Assembly: GCA_902805755.1 (NCBI GenBank)
Contig: CADCUA010000311.1
Span: forward strand, 1 to 15,937
Origin: an uncultured Lysobacter sp.
GTDB taxonomy: Bacteria > Pseudomonadota > Gammaproteobacteria > Xanthomonadales > Xanthomonadaceae
Direction: 5' to 3'
DNA length: 15,937 nt
Shown here: piece after piece, positions 7,062 through 13,942 of the stretch
Position numbering within the stretch: the stretch's first letter is position 1
Layout: each line of letters opens with the position of its first letter
The notes under the pieces: generated by a model
Databases searched by the model: none
What the model was told of the DNA's origin: nothing
Seen by the model: only the letters and a program-made list of their open reading frames with translations
Program-made: the position numbers and the translations under genes

Positions 7062-7565
7062 GTGGGCGCGGCCCGCACGGCGGCTGCGGACTGGACCAGT
7101 GGCCGGCGTCGCCGGCTCGCGCGCATGATCGGCAGGTGTGACCGCGGTGGCGCCGTGTCGGCCTCGTTGTCACGCGCGGTTCGACGCGCAGGCGGCGGTC
7201 GCCACCGACGCCCTGGGCACGCTTCCATCATTGCGAACTTGCAAGTGGCTTGGGGTCATCGGCGATGGCTGCGCGTCCCATGTGCCTGCCAGCAACCCGG
7301 TGCGCGACGTTTCAAGCACGATCTCCGCGCGATGCGGCGCGGCACTCGGCACTTCAAGCGCGATCGTCGGGACTTTCAGCGCGGTGCATGGCGCTTAAAG
7401 CGCGATCTTCGGGACTTTCCGGGCGGCGCACAGCGTGCCAGGCGCGACCCGCAGGCGTTTCAGCACTGCGCGCAGTGCTTCAAGCGCGCGCCTCGGTGCT
7501 TCAGGCGCGACGCACGCCGCTTGGGTCGCCATCTCTCGACATCGGGCCCGATGCCCGGCCCTTGA
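7062..7565 (+). CDS. Doubtful small basic repeat protein downstream of rimO
   Basis: An open frame of 167 codons starts at a GTG nine bases after the rimO stop, with GAGG (7051-7054) overlapping that stop at a workable distance. Its second half (from about residue 84) reads through the 21-bp tandem repeats and gives heptapeptide units of the type FKRDLRD, FQRGAWR, LKRDLRD. In favour: codons here (TTC AAG CGC GAT) mostly end in G or C as expected for this genome, and the repeats have no frame-breaking indel. Against: the first half is an Arg/Gly/Ala mixture typical of unused frames in GC-rich DNA, there is no known domain, and another frame through the same repeats is also open. I cannot assign a function and consider it more likely non-coding than coding. 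Confidence 0.22.
   Translation: MGAARTAAADWTSGRRRRLARMIGRCDRGGAVSASLSRAVRRAGGGRHRRPGHASIIANLQVAWGHRRWLRVPCACQQPGARRFKHDLRAMRRGTRHFKRDRRDFQRGAWRLKRDLRDFPGGAQRARRDPQAFQHCAQCFKRAPRCFRRDARRLGRHLSTSGPMPGP
7311..7541 (+). repeat. Eleven degenerate 21-bp tandem repeats with a 42-bp higher-order period
   Basis: Units start at 7311, 7332, 7353, 7374, 7395, 7416, 7437, 7458, 7479, 7500 and 7521, all exactly 21 bases apart. The core of the strong units is TTCAAGCGCGATC followed by a less conserved 8 bases (often ending CGGGAC). The units at 7353 and 7395 match at 19 of 21 positions. Strong units (7311, 7353, 7395, 7479, 7500) mostly alternate with weaker ones beginning TTTCAG or TTTCCG (7374, 7416, 7458), so most of the array has a 42-bp double unit. 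Despite many substitutions no unit has gained or lost a base. Fainter copies continue to about 7740. Confidence 0.85.
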
Positions 7566-7737
7566 AATCCGGTCTTCCTGGCTGTGTGCCGCAAGCGCGG
7601 GGCGCCGGGCCCTGCATGGGGCCCACGTGGCGCCGTCCGCCGGGCTTTAGGCCAAGCCGTCCAGTCTTATTCCTGCGCATGCGGCGCTTTGGGCGCGATT
7701 GTCCGGCCTGCGTGCCCGCTGCATGGCGCTTCGAGCT

Positions 7738-7780
7738 CCGTAAACAGCGCCCGCATTGTCTCCATAGGGGCGTTTTACGG
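7738..7780. repeat. Imperfect inverted repeat with 12 paired bases in the rimO-greB gap
   Basis: CCGTAAA (7738-7744) pairs with TTTACGG (7774-7780). After a small internal loop (CAG against T), CGCCC (7748-7752) pairs with GGGCG (7768-7772) around a 15-base loop. TTTT lies in the right arm. It could act as a weak terminator for rimO or greB transcripts, or be the remnant of an element. It lies just past the last faint 21-bp repeat. Confidence 0.5.
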
Positions 7781-7889
7781 CGCCGGCGGCGAAACCCCGG
7801 TGGCGGACGCCGCGCCGGTCGCCACGCCCGCAGCGCGCCCGGCCGTTCAACCAGGCCGGACCCGCGGACCAGCGCAGCGCAATCAGGCG

Positions 7890-8393
7890 TCAGCCCGCAT
7901 ACGTCACGTCCACGATCGCGAACCGCTGCGGCCCGGCCGGTAGCACGGCTTCGAACTCGTCATCCACGCGCTTTTTCAGCATCGCGCGCGCAAGTGGCGA
8001 GTCGATGCTGATCCAGCCCAGCTTCGCATCCGTTTCGTCCGGCCCGACGATGCGGTAGCGGTGGCATTCACCGCTGGTGACGTGCTCGACCTCGACGTGA
8101 GCGCCGAAGAACACCGCCTCGGGATCCGACGGCGATTCCTCGATCACGCGAAGCGCGGGAATACGTTTGCTGAGGTAGCGCACCCGCCGGTCGATCTCGC
8201 CCAGCTGCTTCTTGCGGTAGGTGTATTCCGCGTTCTCGGAGCGATCGCCTTCGGCCGCGGCCGCCGCGAGCGCCTTGACGACCTCGGGGCGCTTCACCCG
8301 CCACAAGTCGTCGAGTTCGGCTTTCAGGCGGGCATGGCCCTCCCGCGTGATGAGCGCGGTGCTGCCTTCAGCGGGAGGGCGCCAACGCCCCAT
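7890..8393 (-). CDS. greB: Transcript cleavage/elongation factor GreB
   Basis: The 167-residue protein is a Gre factor that inserts its coiled coil into the secondary channel of backtracked RNA polymerase and stimulates cleavage of the RNA 3' end. It matches GreB rather than Gre[19 protein letters not shown] at the start, [46 protein letters not shown], and [15 protein letters not shown]. The acidic tip of the coiled coil is GDRSENAEY (49-57), with Asp50 and Glu53 as the metal-coordinating residues. The ATG at 8393 directly follows the TGA of the lipoprotein gene (TGAATG, no bases between) and has no evident Shine-Dalgarno, so it is probably translated by coupling. About twelve N-terminal residues precede the conserved part, but no other start codon lies between. 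Confidence 0.95.
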   Translation of the reverse strand: MGRWRPPAEGSTALITREGHARLKAELDDLWRVKRPEVVKALAAAAAEGDRSENAEYTYRKKQLGEIDRRVRYLSKRIPALRVIEESPSDPEAVFFGAHVEVEHVTSGECHRYRIVGPDETDAKLGWISIDSPLARAMLKKRVDDEFEAVLPAGPQRFAIVDVTYAG

Positions 8394-8888
8394 TCAGGGC
8401 GCGTTGCGCTTGAGCGGCATGGCATCACCCGTTGCGGCGGGTTTGCCATCGGCGGACAGCGGCGAGAGCTCGTCCTTGCCTGCAATCGCGAACAGGCGGT
8501 CGGCTTCGGTCTTGCTGTTCGGGTCCAGGCGCACATGCTTGTCGCCTGACTCGGTGGTCCATGTGCCGTCCATGACGGCCCCGGCGGCGTCTAGCACGTA
8601 GGCACCGTCCGGTTTGAGCTCAAGACGCGTGGAGCCCGCGCTGAAGGTGCCTGCGAACGCGCGTTTGTCGAAGGATGCGTCCGCCGGCGGCGTCGCCACC
8701 GTTTCGATCGCATCGGTTGGCTGGGGCGTTGCCGCAGGCGCAGGCGCGGCCGACGCAGGCGCAGGCGAAGGGGCAGGGGACTGTGCGACGGGCGCGGTGT
8801 CGGCAGCGGCGGGCGCAGCCTGCTCGCGCTGGCAGCCGGCGAGGGCAACGAGCATCAGCGTGGCGCATGCGAAACGTGTGCGTGTCAT
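8394..8888 (-). CDS. Small outer-membrane-type lipoprotein
   Basis: The 164-residue product has a lipoprotein signal peptide with lipobox LAGC (Cys19), followed by an Ala/Pro-rich linker (about 22-57) and a short domain (about 75-125). The domain contains FAGTFSAGSTRLELKPDGAY and GTWTTESGDKHVRLDP, a pattern resembling the small beta-barrels of NlpE-like or heat-shock META-type proteins. That likeness is my inference from the G-T-x-L-x-L-x-x-D-G-x-Y rhythm, and the function is unknown. Gln20 after the lipidated Cys is compatible with sorting to the outer membrane. The ATG at 8888 has a strong GAGGAA Shine-Dalgarno; the open frame upstream is antisense-like sequence in the ATPase gene. It lies 37 bases after the HerA-like ATPase gene and abuts greB. 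Confidence 0.88.
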   Translation of the reverse strand: MTRTRFACATLMLVALAGCQREQAAPAAADTAPVAQSPAPSPAPASAAPAPAATPQPTDAIETVATPPADASFDKRAFAGTFSAGSTRLELKPDGAYVLDAAGAVMDGTWTTESGDKHVRLDPNSKTEADRLFAIAGKDELSPLSADGKPAATGDAMPLKRNAP

Positions 8889-8925
8889 AAGAATTTCCTC
8901 GCGTCGGAGTGGTTTGTAATGCCGC

Positions 8926-10452
8926 TCAACGCCGGCGGCCGCCGGTGATGCCGCCGAGCAGGCCGCGCAGGATCTGCCGGCCGATCTGGCTGCCGACCGT
9001 GCGGGCGGCCTGCTTGGCCATGGTTTCCACCATGCCCTGGCGTCGCGACGTCCCGAACATCGCATCGCGCACGGCGGTGCCGAAACCACCGGGTTCCGCG
9101 TCGTCCTGATCCCGCGTGCGGGCAGGGGGCGCTTGTGCAGCGGCGGCGGTGGCCTCGGCCTTGCGCGCGAGCATCTCCGCCGCTGATTCGCGGTCCACGG
9201 TCGTGTCGTACTTCGCGCCCACCGGACTGGAGGCGCGGATCTGCACGCGCTCGGCGGCGGTGATCGTGCCGATGCGGCTGCGTGGCGGGGCCATCAGCGT
9301 GCGTTCCACCGGCATCGGGACGCCCTTGTCCTGCAGCGTGGATACCAGCGCTTCGCCGATGCGGAGCTCTCCGATCGCGCGGGCGACGTCCAGTCCCGGA
9401 TTCGGTGTGAATGTTTCCGCCGCGGTGCGCACCGCTTTCTGGTCGCGCGGCGTAAACGCGCGCAGCGCATGCTGCACCCGGTTGCCCAGCTGGCCGAGGA
9501 TTTCGTCGGGCACGTCGTCGGGAAACTGCGAGCAGAAGTACACGCCGACGCCCTTGGAGCGGATCAGGCGCACCACCTGCTCGACCCGCCGTTGCAGCGC
9601 GGGCGGTGCGTCGGCAAACAGCAGGTGCGCCTCGTCGAACACGAAGACGAGCTTGGGCCGGTCGAGATCGCCCACCTCAGGCAGCGTCTCGAACAGCTCC
9701 GACAACAACCAGAGCAGGAAGCTCGAATACAGCCGCGGGCGCAGGATCAGCTGCTCCGCGGCAAGAATGCCGATGACGCCGCGGCCATCGGTGGACGTGC
9801 GCATCAGGTCGGCAAGATCGAGCGCGGGCTCCCCGAAGAACTGCTCGCCACCTTCGCTTTCCAGCCGCAGCAGCGCGCGCTGGATCGCGCCGATCGACTG
9901 CGCGCTGACCAGGCCATAGGAGGTGGAAACGTCCTTGCGTTCGTCCGCGACCAGCGACAGCAGCGCGCGCAGGTCGGCCAGGTCCAGAAGCAGCAGGCCG
10001 CGGTCGTCCGCCAGCTTGAACACGATGTCGAGCACGCCCGACTGGGTGTCGTTGAGCTCGAGCATGCGCGCGAGCAGCGTCGGCCCGATTTCGCTGATCG
10101 TGGTGCGCACCGGATGGCCGTCGCGCCCGAACAGGTCCCACAGCACGACCGGGTTCGCCTGGGGCGTGTGATCGGTCAGCTCGAGTTCGGCGACGCGTGC
10201 CTGCACCTTGTCATTCCCGGTGCCCGCCATCGCAAGGCCCGCCACGTCCCCTTTTACGTCTGCGAGGAAGACCGGCACGCCGAGGCGGGAGAAGCCTTCC
10301 GCCAATGTCATCAGCGTCACGGTCTTGCCGGTGCCCGTTGCGCCGGCCACGAGGCCGTGGCGGTTGCCGAGACGTGCAAGCAGGCGGACCGCGTCGCCTG
10401 CGGCGGTCTTGCCTAGAAGCACTTCTCGCGCAGACGGATCGGGCTGTGTCAT
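8926..10452 (-). CDS. HerA-like/DUF853 P-loop ATPase (YjgR family)
   Basis: The 508-residue cytoplasmic protein belongs to the HerA/FtsK-type ATPases annotated as DUF853 or 'helicase HerA-like'. It shows Walker A GATGTGKT (37-44) right after RHGLVA, a FLADVKGDVAGLA strand, a long middle region (about 100-250), Walker B VFVFDEAHLLF (269-279), and later the VYFCSQFPDDVPDEILGQLG and RVQHALRAFTP segments of the second half of the ATPase core. The tail is Ala-rich, then basic (ITGGRRR). The biochemical role of this family is not settled; a DNA- or protein-translocating ATPase is a family-level guess. I chose the ATG at 10452 over an in-frame GTG at 10464, which would add four residues. It appears to head a group with the lipoprotein and greB. 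Confidence 0.92.
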   Translation of the reverse strand: MTQPDPSAREVLLGKTAAGDAVRLLARLGNRHGLVAGATGTGKTVTLMTLAEGFSRLGVPVFLADVKGDVAGLAMAGTGNDKVQARVAELELTDHTPQANPVVLWDLFGRDGHPVRTTISEIGPTLLARMLELNDTQSGVLDIVFKLADDRGLLLLDLADLRALLSLVADERKDVSTSYGLVSAQSIGAIQRALLRLESEGGEQFFGEPALDLADLMRTSTDGRGVIGILAAEQLILRPRLYSSFLLWLLSELFETLPEVGDLDRPKLVFVFDEAHLLFADAPPALQRRVEQVVRLIRSKGVGVYFCSQFPDDVPDEILGQLGNRVQHALRAFTPRDQKAVRTAAETFTPNPGLDVARAIGELRIGEALVSTLQDKGVPMPVERTLMAPPRSRIGTITAAERVQIRASSPVGAKYDTTVDRESAAEMLARKAEATAAAAQAPPARTRDQDDAEPGGFGTAVRDAMFGTSRRQGMVETMAKQAARTVGSQIGRQILRGLLGGITGGRRR

Positions 10453-10482
10453 CGGAAAGTCCACTGGGCGTGTAGTGCGGTG

Positions 10483-10488
10483 ATTCTA
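10483..10488 (-). promoter_or_regulatory. Candidate -10 for the HerA-like ATPase gene
   Basis: The minus strand reads GGCTAGAATCACC, giving TAGAAT about 31 bases before the ATG. The implied leader is about 25 bases. The -35 region has no clear hexamer. Confidence 0.48.
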
Positions 10489-10582
10489 GCCACAGCATGT
10501 CGTGCGCCGTGAACTGCATCACGCATCGCGAAGTCGCGACGGAACGCCCGCTTTACGGATCGCCTGAACGGGACGAACGTTC

Positions 10583-10611
10583 TTGCCGCATCGAGACCCC
10601 GTGGCTACGCT
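10583..10611 (+). promoter_or_regulatory. Candidate sigma-70 promoter of the lytic transglycosylase gene
   Basis: TTGCCG (10583-10588) and TACGCT (10606-10611) are separated by 17 bases, the only pair in the window with a passable -35 at optimal spacing. Transcription would start near 10618, giving a leader of about 24 bases. Confidence 0.45.
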
Positions 10612-10641
10612 GCCGCCTCCCCTGACTGCAAGCATCCGTCC

Positions 10642-12216
10642 ATGTCCTCATCTGTCCGCTTTCCGGGGCTTCTGACTCCGCTCGCATTCGCAACGTTCGC
10701 ACTGCTGTCCTTCGACGCCGATGCGCTCTCGCGTCGTGACCAGGCTGCCGTCGACGCGCTCAACGCGCGCATGCAGGCCGCCGAGGCGCGCTACCGCAAC
10801 GCGGTCGTGCAGGCGAAGAACGCGGACCCCGACGCGCGCCGCCACGCGGACGCAGCGCTCGAGGACATGGAAGACGCGATCGCCGCGTGCGGCAAGCAGC
10901 GTGGCTGCTCGATGCAGAACATGCTCGCGACGTTCAAGCGCCTGCTGAAGGTCAATGCCGACGGTCAGGCGTTCAGTGACGATGGGGACGCCACGCTCGT
11001 CGACGAATCCGCCGATGGCAACGTGCCGGCCGCGGCGACGCTTCTGAGCGTCGAGGGCCAGCGCTTCGTGAAGATGGTCCAGTACAACCCCGCCGTGCAG
11101 GCCGGCATCCGCCGTTGGTTGACGGACATGCGTCCGTCGCTGATCAGCAGCCACGAGAACTACCAGTACATGCGCCACCTGATGTCGCCGGCGTTCGAGC
11201 GCGGTGGCCTGCCCGAGGCGCTGCTGTTCGGCATCATGGCGAAGGAGTCCAACGGCAAGGTGCACGTCGGCTCGCGTGCAGGCGCGGTCGGCCCGCTGCA
11301 GTTCATGCCCGCGACCGGCACCCGCTTCGGCCTGGGTCCGGACGGCACCGGATTCGATACGCGCTATGACCCACGGGCGTCGGCCGACGCCGCGGCGCGC
11401 TACCTCAATGAGCGCTTCCGCGAGCTCAACAGCAATATCGAGATGTCGCTCGCCGCGTACAACGGCGGCGAAGGACGCGCCCGCCGCGTGTTCCGCGAAA
11501 GCGGCGGCCGCAGCTTCTGGGACGCGGATGTCTACAACCAGTTCCCGGCCGAGACCAAGGATTACGTGCCGATGGTCATCGCCGCGGCATGGCTGTACCT
11601 GCATCCGAACGAATACGGCCTGACGTTCCCGAAGGTCGACACGAAGCCGACGATGGTCAGGCTGGCGCGCCCGGCTTCGATCTACGAATTGACGATCTGC
11701 ATGGGCAACGGTGGCACGCGCGACGGTTACATGCGCGCGCTGCGCAACCTCAATCCGCGTTACGAAGCCGACCAGACGATCTCGGCCGGCGCGATGCTGA
11801 GCGTCACAACGAAGATGGCGGGCCTCTACAACCGCTGGTGCACGCAGGGCGCGCGAGCCGATCTCGCGCGCACGCTGGTGGCAAGCGACCCGACGCGTGC
11901 GATCGTGCGCAACACGGCGGTCATGCCGCTGCCGCTTCCGCCGCCCCCGGCGCCGGCCGCGCCCGTGCAGCCCGTCGAGCCGAAGGCGCAGCCGGAAAAG
12001 CCGGAGGCGGTGCCGACGGCGTCGCGCAGGAAGGAGTCTTCGAAGAAGCCGGGCGCGCCGGTCGAATACCGCGTGCGCGGTGGCGAGACGCTGACGTCGA
12101 TCGCGGGCAAGTTCCAGTGCAGCATCGACGTGCTTGCTGATGCGAACGGCGTATCCGGGCCGCGTTACATGATCCGGCCGGGGCAGCGATTGAAGCTTTC
12201 AGGCTGCGGCAGCTAA
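10642..12216 (+). CDS. Periplasmic lytic transglycosylase with SLT and LysM domains (MltD-like)
   Basis: The 524-residue protein has a signal peptide (1 to about 28, ending DADA), an Ala/Arg-rich helical segment (30-85), then an SLT/goose-lysozyme-type domain (about 185-310). The catalytic Glu202 lies in GIMAKESNG, followed by GAVGPLQFMPATGTRFG (214-230) and SLAAYNGGEGR (269-279). After a Pro/Lys-rich linker (about 428-472) comes one LysM domain (474-518, from VEYRVRGGETLTSIAGKF to MIRPGQRLKL) that binds peptidoglycan. The order SLT-linker-LysM resembles MltD, but there is no lipobox, so it is probably soluble in the periplasm or secreted. It would cleave the MurNAc-GlcNAc bond to form 1,6-anhydro ends. 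Four cysteines (Cys83, Cys89, Cys353, Cys400) precede the linker and could form disulfides. A strong terminator follows, so it is likely a single-gene unit. Confidence 0.93.
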   Translation: MSSSVRFPGLLTPLAFATFALLSFDADALSRRDQAAVDALNARMQAAEARYRNAVVQAKNADPDARRHADAALEDMEDAIAACGKQRGCSMQNMLATFKRLLKVNADGQAFSDDGDATLVDESADGNVPAAATLLSVEGQRFVKMVQYNPAVQAGIRRWLTDMRPSLISSHENYQYMRHLMSPAFERGGLPEALLFGIMAKESNGKVHVGSRAGAVGPLQFMPATGTRFGLGPDGTGFDTRYDPRASADAAARYLNERFRELNSNIEMSLAAYNGGEGRARRVFRESGGRSFWDADVYNQFPAETKDYVPMVIAAAWLYLHPNEYGLTFPKVDTKPTMVRLARPASIYELTICMGNGGTRDGYMRALRNLNPRYEADQTISAGAMLSVTTKMAGLYNRWCTQGARADLARTLVASDPTRAIVRNTAVMPLPLPPPPAPAAPVQPVEPKAQPEKPEAVPTASRRKESSKKPGAPVEYRVRGGETLTSIAGKFQCSIDVLADANGVSGPRYMIRPGQRLKLSGCGS

Positions 12217-12240
12217 AACTGCACAGCTGAAGCTACGAAG

Positions 12241-12270
12241 AAAGGGCGGCCCAGGCCGCCCTTTCCTTTT
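12241..12270 (+). terminator. Rho-independent terminator after the lytic transglycosylase gene
   Basis: AAAGGGCGGC (12241-12250) pairs perfectly with GCCGCCCTTT (12255-12264) around a CCAG loop, followed by CCTTTT. On the other strand the stem is followed by TTTCTTC, so it may also stop transcripts from psd, whose gene ends at 12359. Confidence 0.9.
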
Positions 12271-12358
12271 CACGATTACCACGTTCGGCGACGGTGCGTG
12301 CAGGTGTGCGCCGCTGCCGGCCGATGCGCAAGGGCACCGGCCTGTTCCGGTCGACTGC

Positions 12359-13204
12359 TCAGGCCTTCAGGCGTGCCAGTCGCTGGCCGAGCTGTACGCC
12401 GGCTTCCGCGCAAAGTGCCGGTTCGAGTTCGGCCACGCCCTGCGGAAGCAGCACGATCACCGTGGAACCGTAATTGAATCGCGCCATTTCCGAGAAGCGT
12501 TCCAGCGTGATGCCCGCGCCGCGGTAATCCTTCGTGGTGATGCTGTCGCCGTAATGCGGAATCTCTTCACCGCTCCACACGGTTTCAACGCCCGACACCA
12601 GCAGCGCGCCTACCATCACCACGGCCATCGGGCCGAAGCTCGTGTCGAAATGGCAGACGAGGCGCTCGTTGCGCGCGAACAGCCCCGGTACTCGCGCCAC
12701 CGCCGCAGGACCGACGCTGAATAGACGCCCGGGGACGTGCACGGTCTCGCGCAGCGTCCCGGTCCACGGCATGTGCACGCGGTGGTAGTCCTTCGGTGAC
12801 AGATAGACGGTCGCGAACAGCCCATGCAGGAACGGCTCGGCGGCGCGTGCATCGCCCAGCAGCTGTTCGGCCGTGAACGACTGTCCTTTCGCCTGGAAGA
12901 TCCGGCCGGCCTCGATCGGGCCGCACTGGCTGATGCGCCCGTCCGCCGGCATCACCAGCGTCTGCGGATCGGGGTCCACGGCGCGCGCGCCTGGCCGCAG
13001 CTCGCGGGTAAAGAAGCTGTTGAACGTCCTGTAATGGCGCGCATCCGGCTGCGCCGCCTCGGTGAGGTCGACGCCGAACTTGCGCGTCACCGTGTCGATC
13101 AGCCACGCACTGAGGCGCGGGTGGTCGGAATAGGCGAGCCGTCGCGCCAGCGATGACAGCGCGCGGTGCGGCAGTACGTAGGTCAGGTGGGTGACAAGAC
13201 TCAT
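12359..13204 (-). CDS. psd: Phosphatidylserine decarboxylase proenzyme
   Basis: The 281-residue proenzyme makes phosphatidylethanolamine from phosphatidylserine at the inner membrane and uses a pyruvoyl group made by self-cleavage. The cleavage site is in [10 protein letters not shown], where Gly246-Ser247 is the break and Ser247 becomes the pyruvoyl residue. The residue before is Tyr where E. coli has LGST. The self-cleavage triad partners are Asp88 (MPADGRI) and His144 (HRVHMP). Other family blocks are [17 protein letters not shown] (59-75), [11 protein letters not shown] and PGRLFSVGP. Length is typical. The ATG at 13204 overlaps the stop of the Sco gene as ATGA, so the two are co-translated. 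The open frame extends upstream to 13876 but only as a shadow of the Sco gene. Confidence 0.96.
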   Translation of the reverse strand: MSLVTHLTYVLPHRALSSLARRLAYSDHPRLSAWLIDTVTRKFGVDLTEAAQPDARHYRTFNSFFTRELRPGARAVDPDPQTLVMPADGRISQCGPIEAGRIFQAKGQSFTAEQLLGDARAAEPFLHGLFATVYLSPKDYHRVHMPWTGTLRETVHVPGRLFSVGPAAVARVPGLFARNERLVCHFDTSFGPMAVVMVGALLVSGVETVWSGEEIPHYGDSITTKDYRGAGITLERFSEMARFNYGSTVIVLLPQGVAELEPALCAEAGVQLGQRLARLKA

Positions 13205-13848
13205 GGCGCGGTCGTCCGGGTCAGCAGGGCAAGGTCGGACGCGATCGCGTTCGGCTCCAGCGGCGGTTGCACGATGCCGGCCATGCGCGCCTGCGGATCG
13301 AGCACGGCCAACGTCATGCTGTGATCCATCGTGTACTGGTCCGATGGTGCGTCGGCGCCCCCAGGCACCTTCGCGAACACCAGGCTGAGCGAACGCGTGA
13401 ACTGCTCCAGGGCGGGCACCTGCGCCGTCGCCGCGAGCGTGTCGCGATGGAAGCCGTGCGCGTATTCGCCGATGGCGTCCGGCGTGTCGCGCTCGGGATC
13501 GACGGACACGAACAGCACGCGCGGCCGCAGGGTTTCCGGCAGCGCTTGCCACTGCTTCTGCGCCTGCGAAAGCTGCGCGAGCGTGGTGGGGCACACATCC
13601 GGGCAATGCGTGAAGCCGAGGAACACCAGCGTCCAGTGGCCCTTGAGCTCGCCGGGCACCAGCGGCGTGCCATCGGACTGGCGCAGCGAGAACGCCGGCA
13701 GCTCGCGCTCGGGCTTGAAAAGCCGCACCGTCTGCAGCGCGGGCCCGGTGGCCGCGGGCGGCTGGTTGAACAGCCGTTGCGCGGCCCACAAGCCGAGGCC
13801 CGCAGCGAGCGCCGCGATCAGTACATAGACAGTGCTGCGATTGAACAT
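13201..13848 (-). CDS. SCO1/SenC family copper chaperone
   Basis: The 215-residue protein has one N-terminal membrane anchor (about 5-24, [19 protein letters not shown]) and a periplasmic thioredoxin-like domain. Copper ligands are Cys82 and Cys86 in [12 protein letters not shown] and His176 in [14 protein letters not shown], the complete CxxxC...H set of Sco proteins. [13 protein letters not shown] (112-124) is the other signature block. In the family it delivers copper to the CuA site of cytochrome c oxidase or keeps its cysteines reduced. No oxidase genes are in the window. It is the first gene of a two-gene unit with psd (ATGA overlap). The ATG at 13848 fits the membrane segment but its Shine-Dalgarno is weak (GGAT). 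Confidence 0.93.
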   Translation of the reverse strand: MFNRSTVYVLIAALAAGLGLWAAQRLFNQPPAATGPALQTVRLFKPERELPAFSLRQSDGTPLVPGELKGHWTLVFLGFTHCPDVCPTTLAQLSQAQKQWQALPETLRPRVLFVSVDPERDTPDAIGEYAHGFHRDTLAATAQVPALEQFTRSLSLVFAKVPGGADAPSDQYTMDHSMTLAVLDPQARMAGIVQPPLEPNAIASDLALLTRTTAP

Positions 13849-13874
13849 GACGGATCCGACTATTGCGCTGCGGC

Positions 13875-13880
13875 ATGATA
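13875..13880 (-). promoter_or_regulatory. Candidate -10 for the sco-psd operon
   Basis: The minus strand reads GGCTATCATGCC, giving TATCAT about 27 bases before the sco ATG. The same GATATCATGGCC-like context is seen before mrp. It stands 15 bases from the opposing prmB -10, so the promoters would overlap. Confidence 0.4.
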
Positions 13881-13895
13881 GCCGGCGGCGGCCGC

Positions 13896-13901
13896 TATAA
13901 T
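13896..13901 (+). promoter_or_regulatory. Candidate -10 for prmB (perfect TATAAT)
   Basis: GCTATAATCC contains the exact consensus hexamer 42 bases before the prmB ATG. A start near 13908 would leave a leader of about 35 bases. There is no matching -35 at 16-18 bases; that space is taken by the opposing promoter. Confidence 0.58.
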
Positions 13902-13942
13902 CCCCGGCCCGTTTTCACCCGCGCCGCGCGCAACGTGCCGTC

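Larger units (their letters stand above)
7053..7889. other. 837-base gap between convergent rimO and greB without a conserved gene
   Basis: No frame on either strand gives a recognisable protein. The gap contains the doubtful frame at 7062-7565, the 21-bp repeat array at 7311-7541, scattered partial copies further right (for example TTGGGCGCGATTG at 7689 and GCATGGCGCTTCGAGC at about 7721-7736) and an imperfect inverted repeat at 7738-7780. Both flanking genes end here, so it needs no promoter. It is unusually long for this otherwise compact region. Confidence 0.7.

Noticed and set aside
7311..7541. CRISPR array
   Set aside because: The 21-base units are contiguous and degenerate, with no unique spacers between conserved repeats and no cas genes.
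7250..8011. Open frame of 253 codons through the repeat array with heptads like LQARSSG
   Set aside because: Its last 120 bases are antisense to greB, its codons are poor in G/C third positions for this genome, and there is no ribosome binding site or known domain. Kept only as a comparison in the findings.
9469..10416. 315-codon open frame on the plus strand
   Set aside because: Antisense shadow of the HerA-like ATPase gene. The translation is His/Gln/Arg-rich without any domain.
12359..13876. A 505-residue fusion protein with Psd at its C-terminus
   Set aside because: The first 224 codons are an out-of-frame reading of the Sco gene; Psd starts at its own ATG at 13204 in an ATGA overlap.
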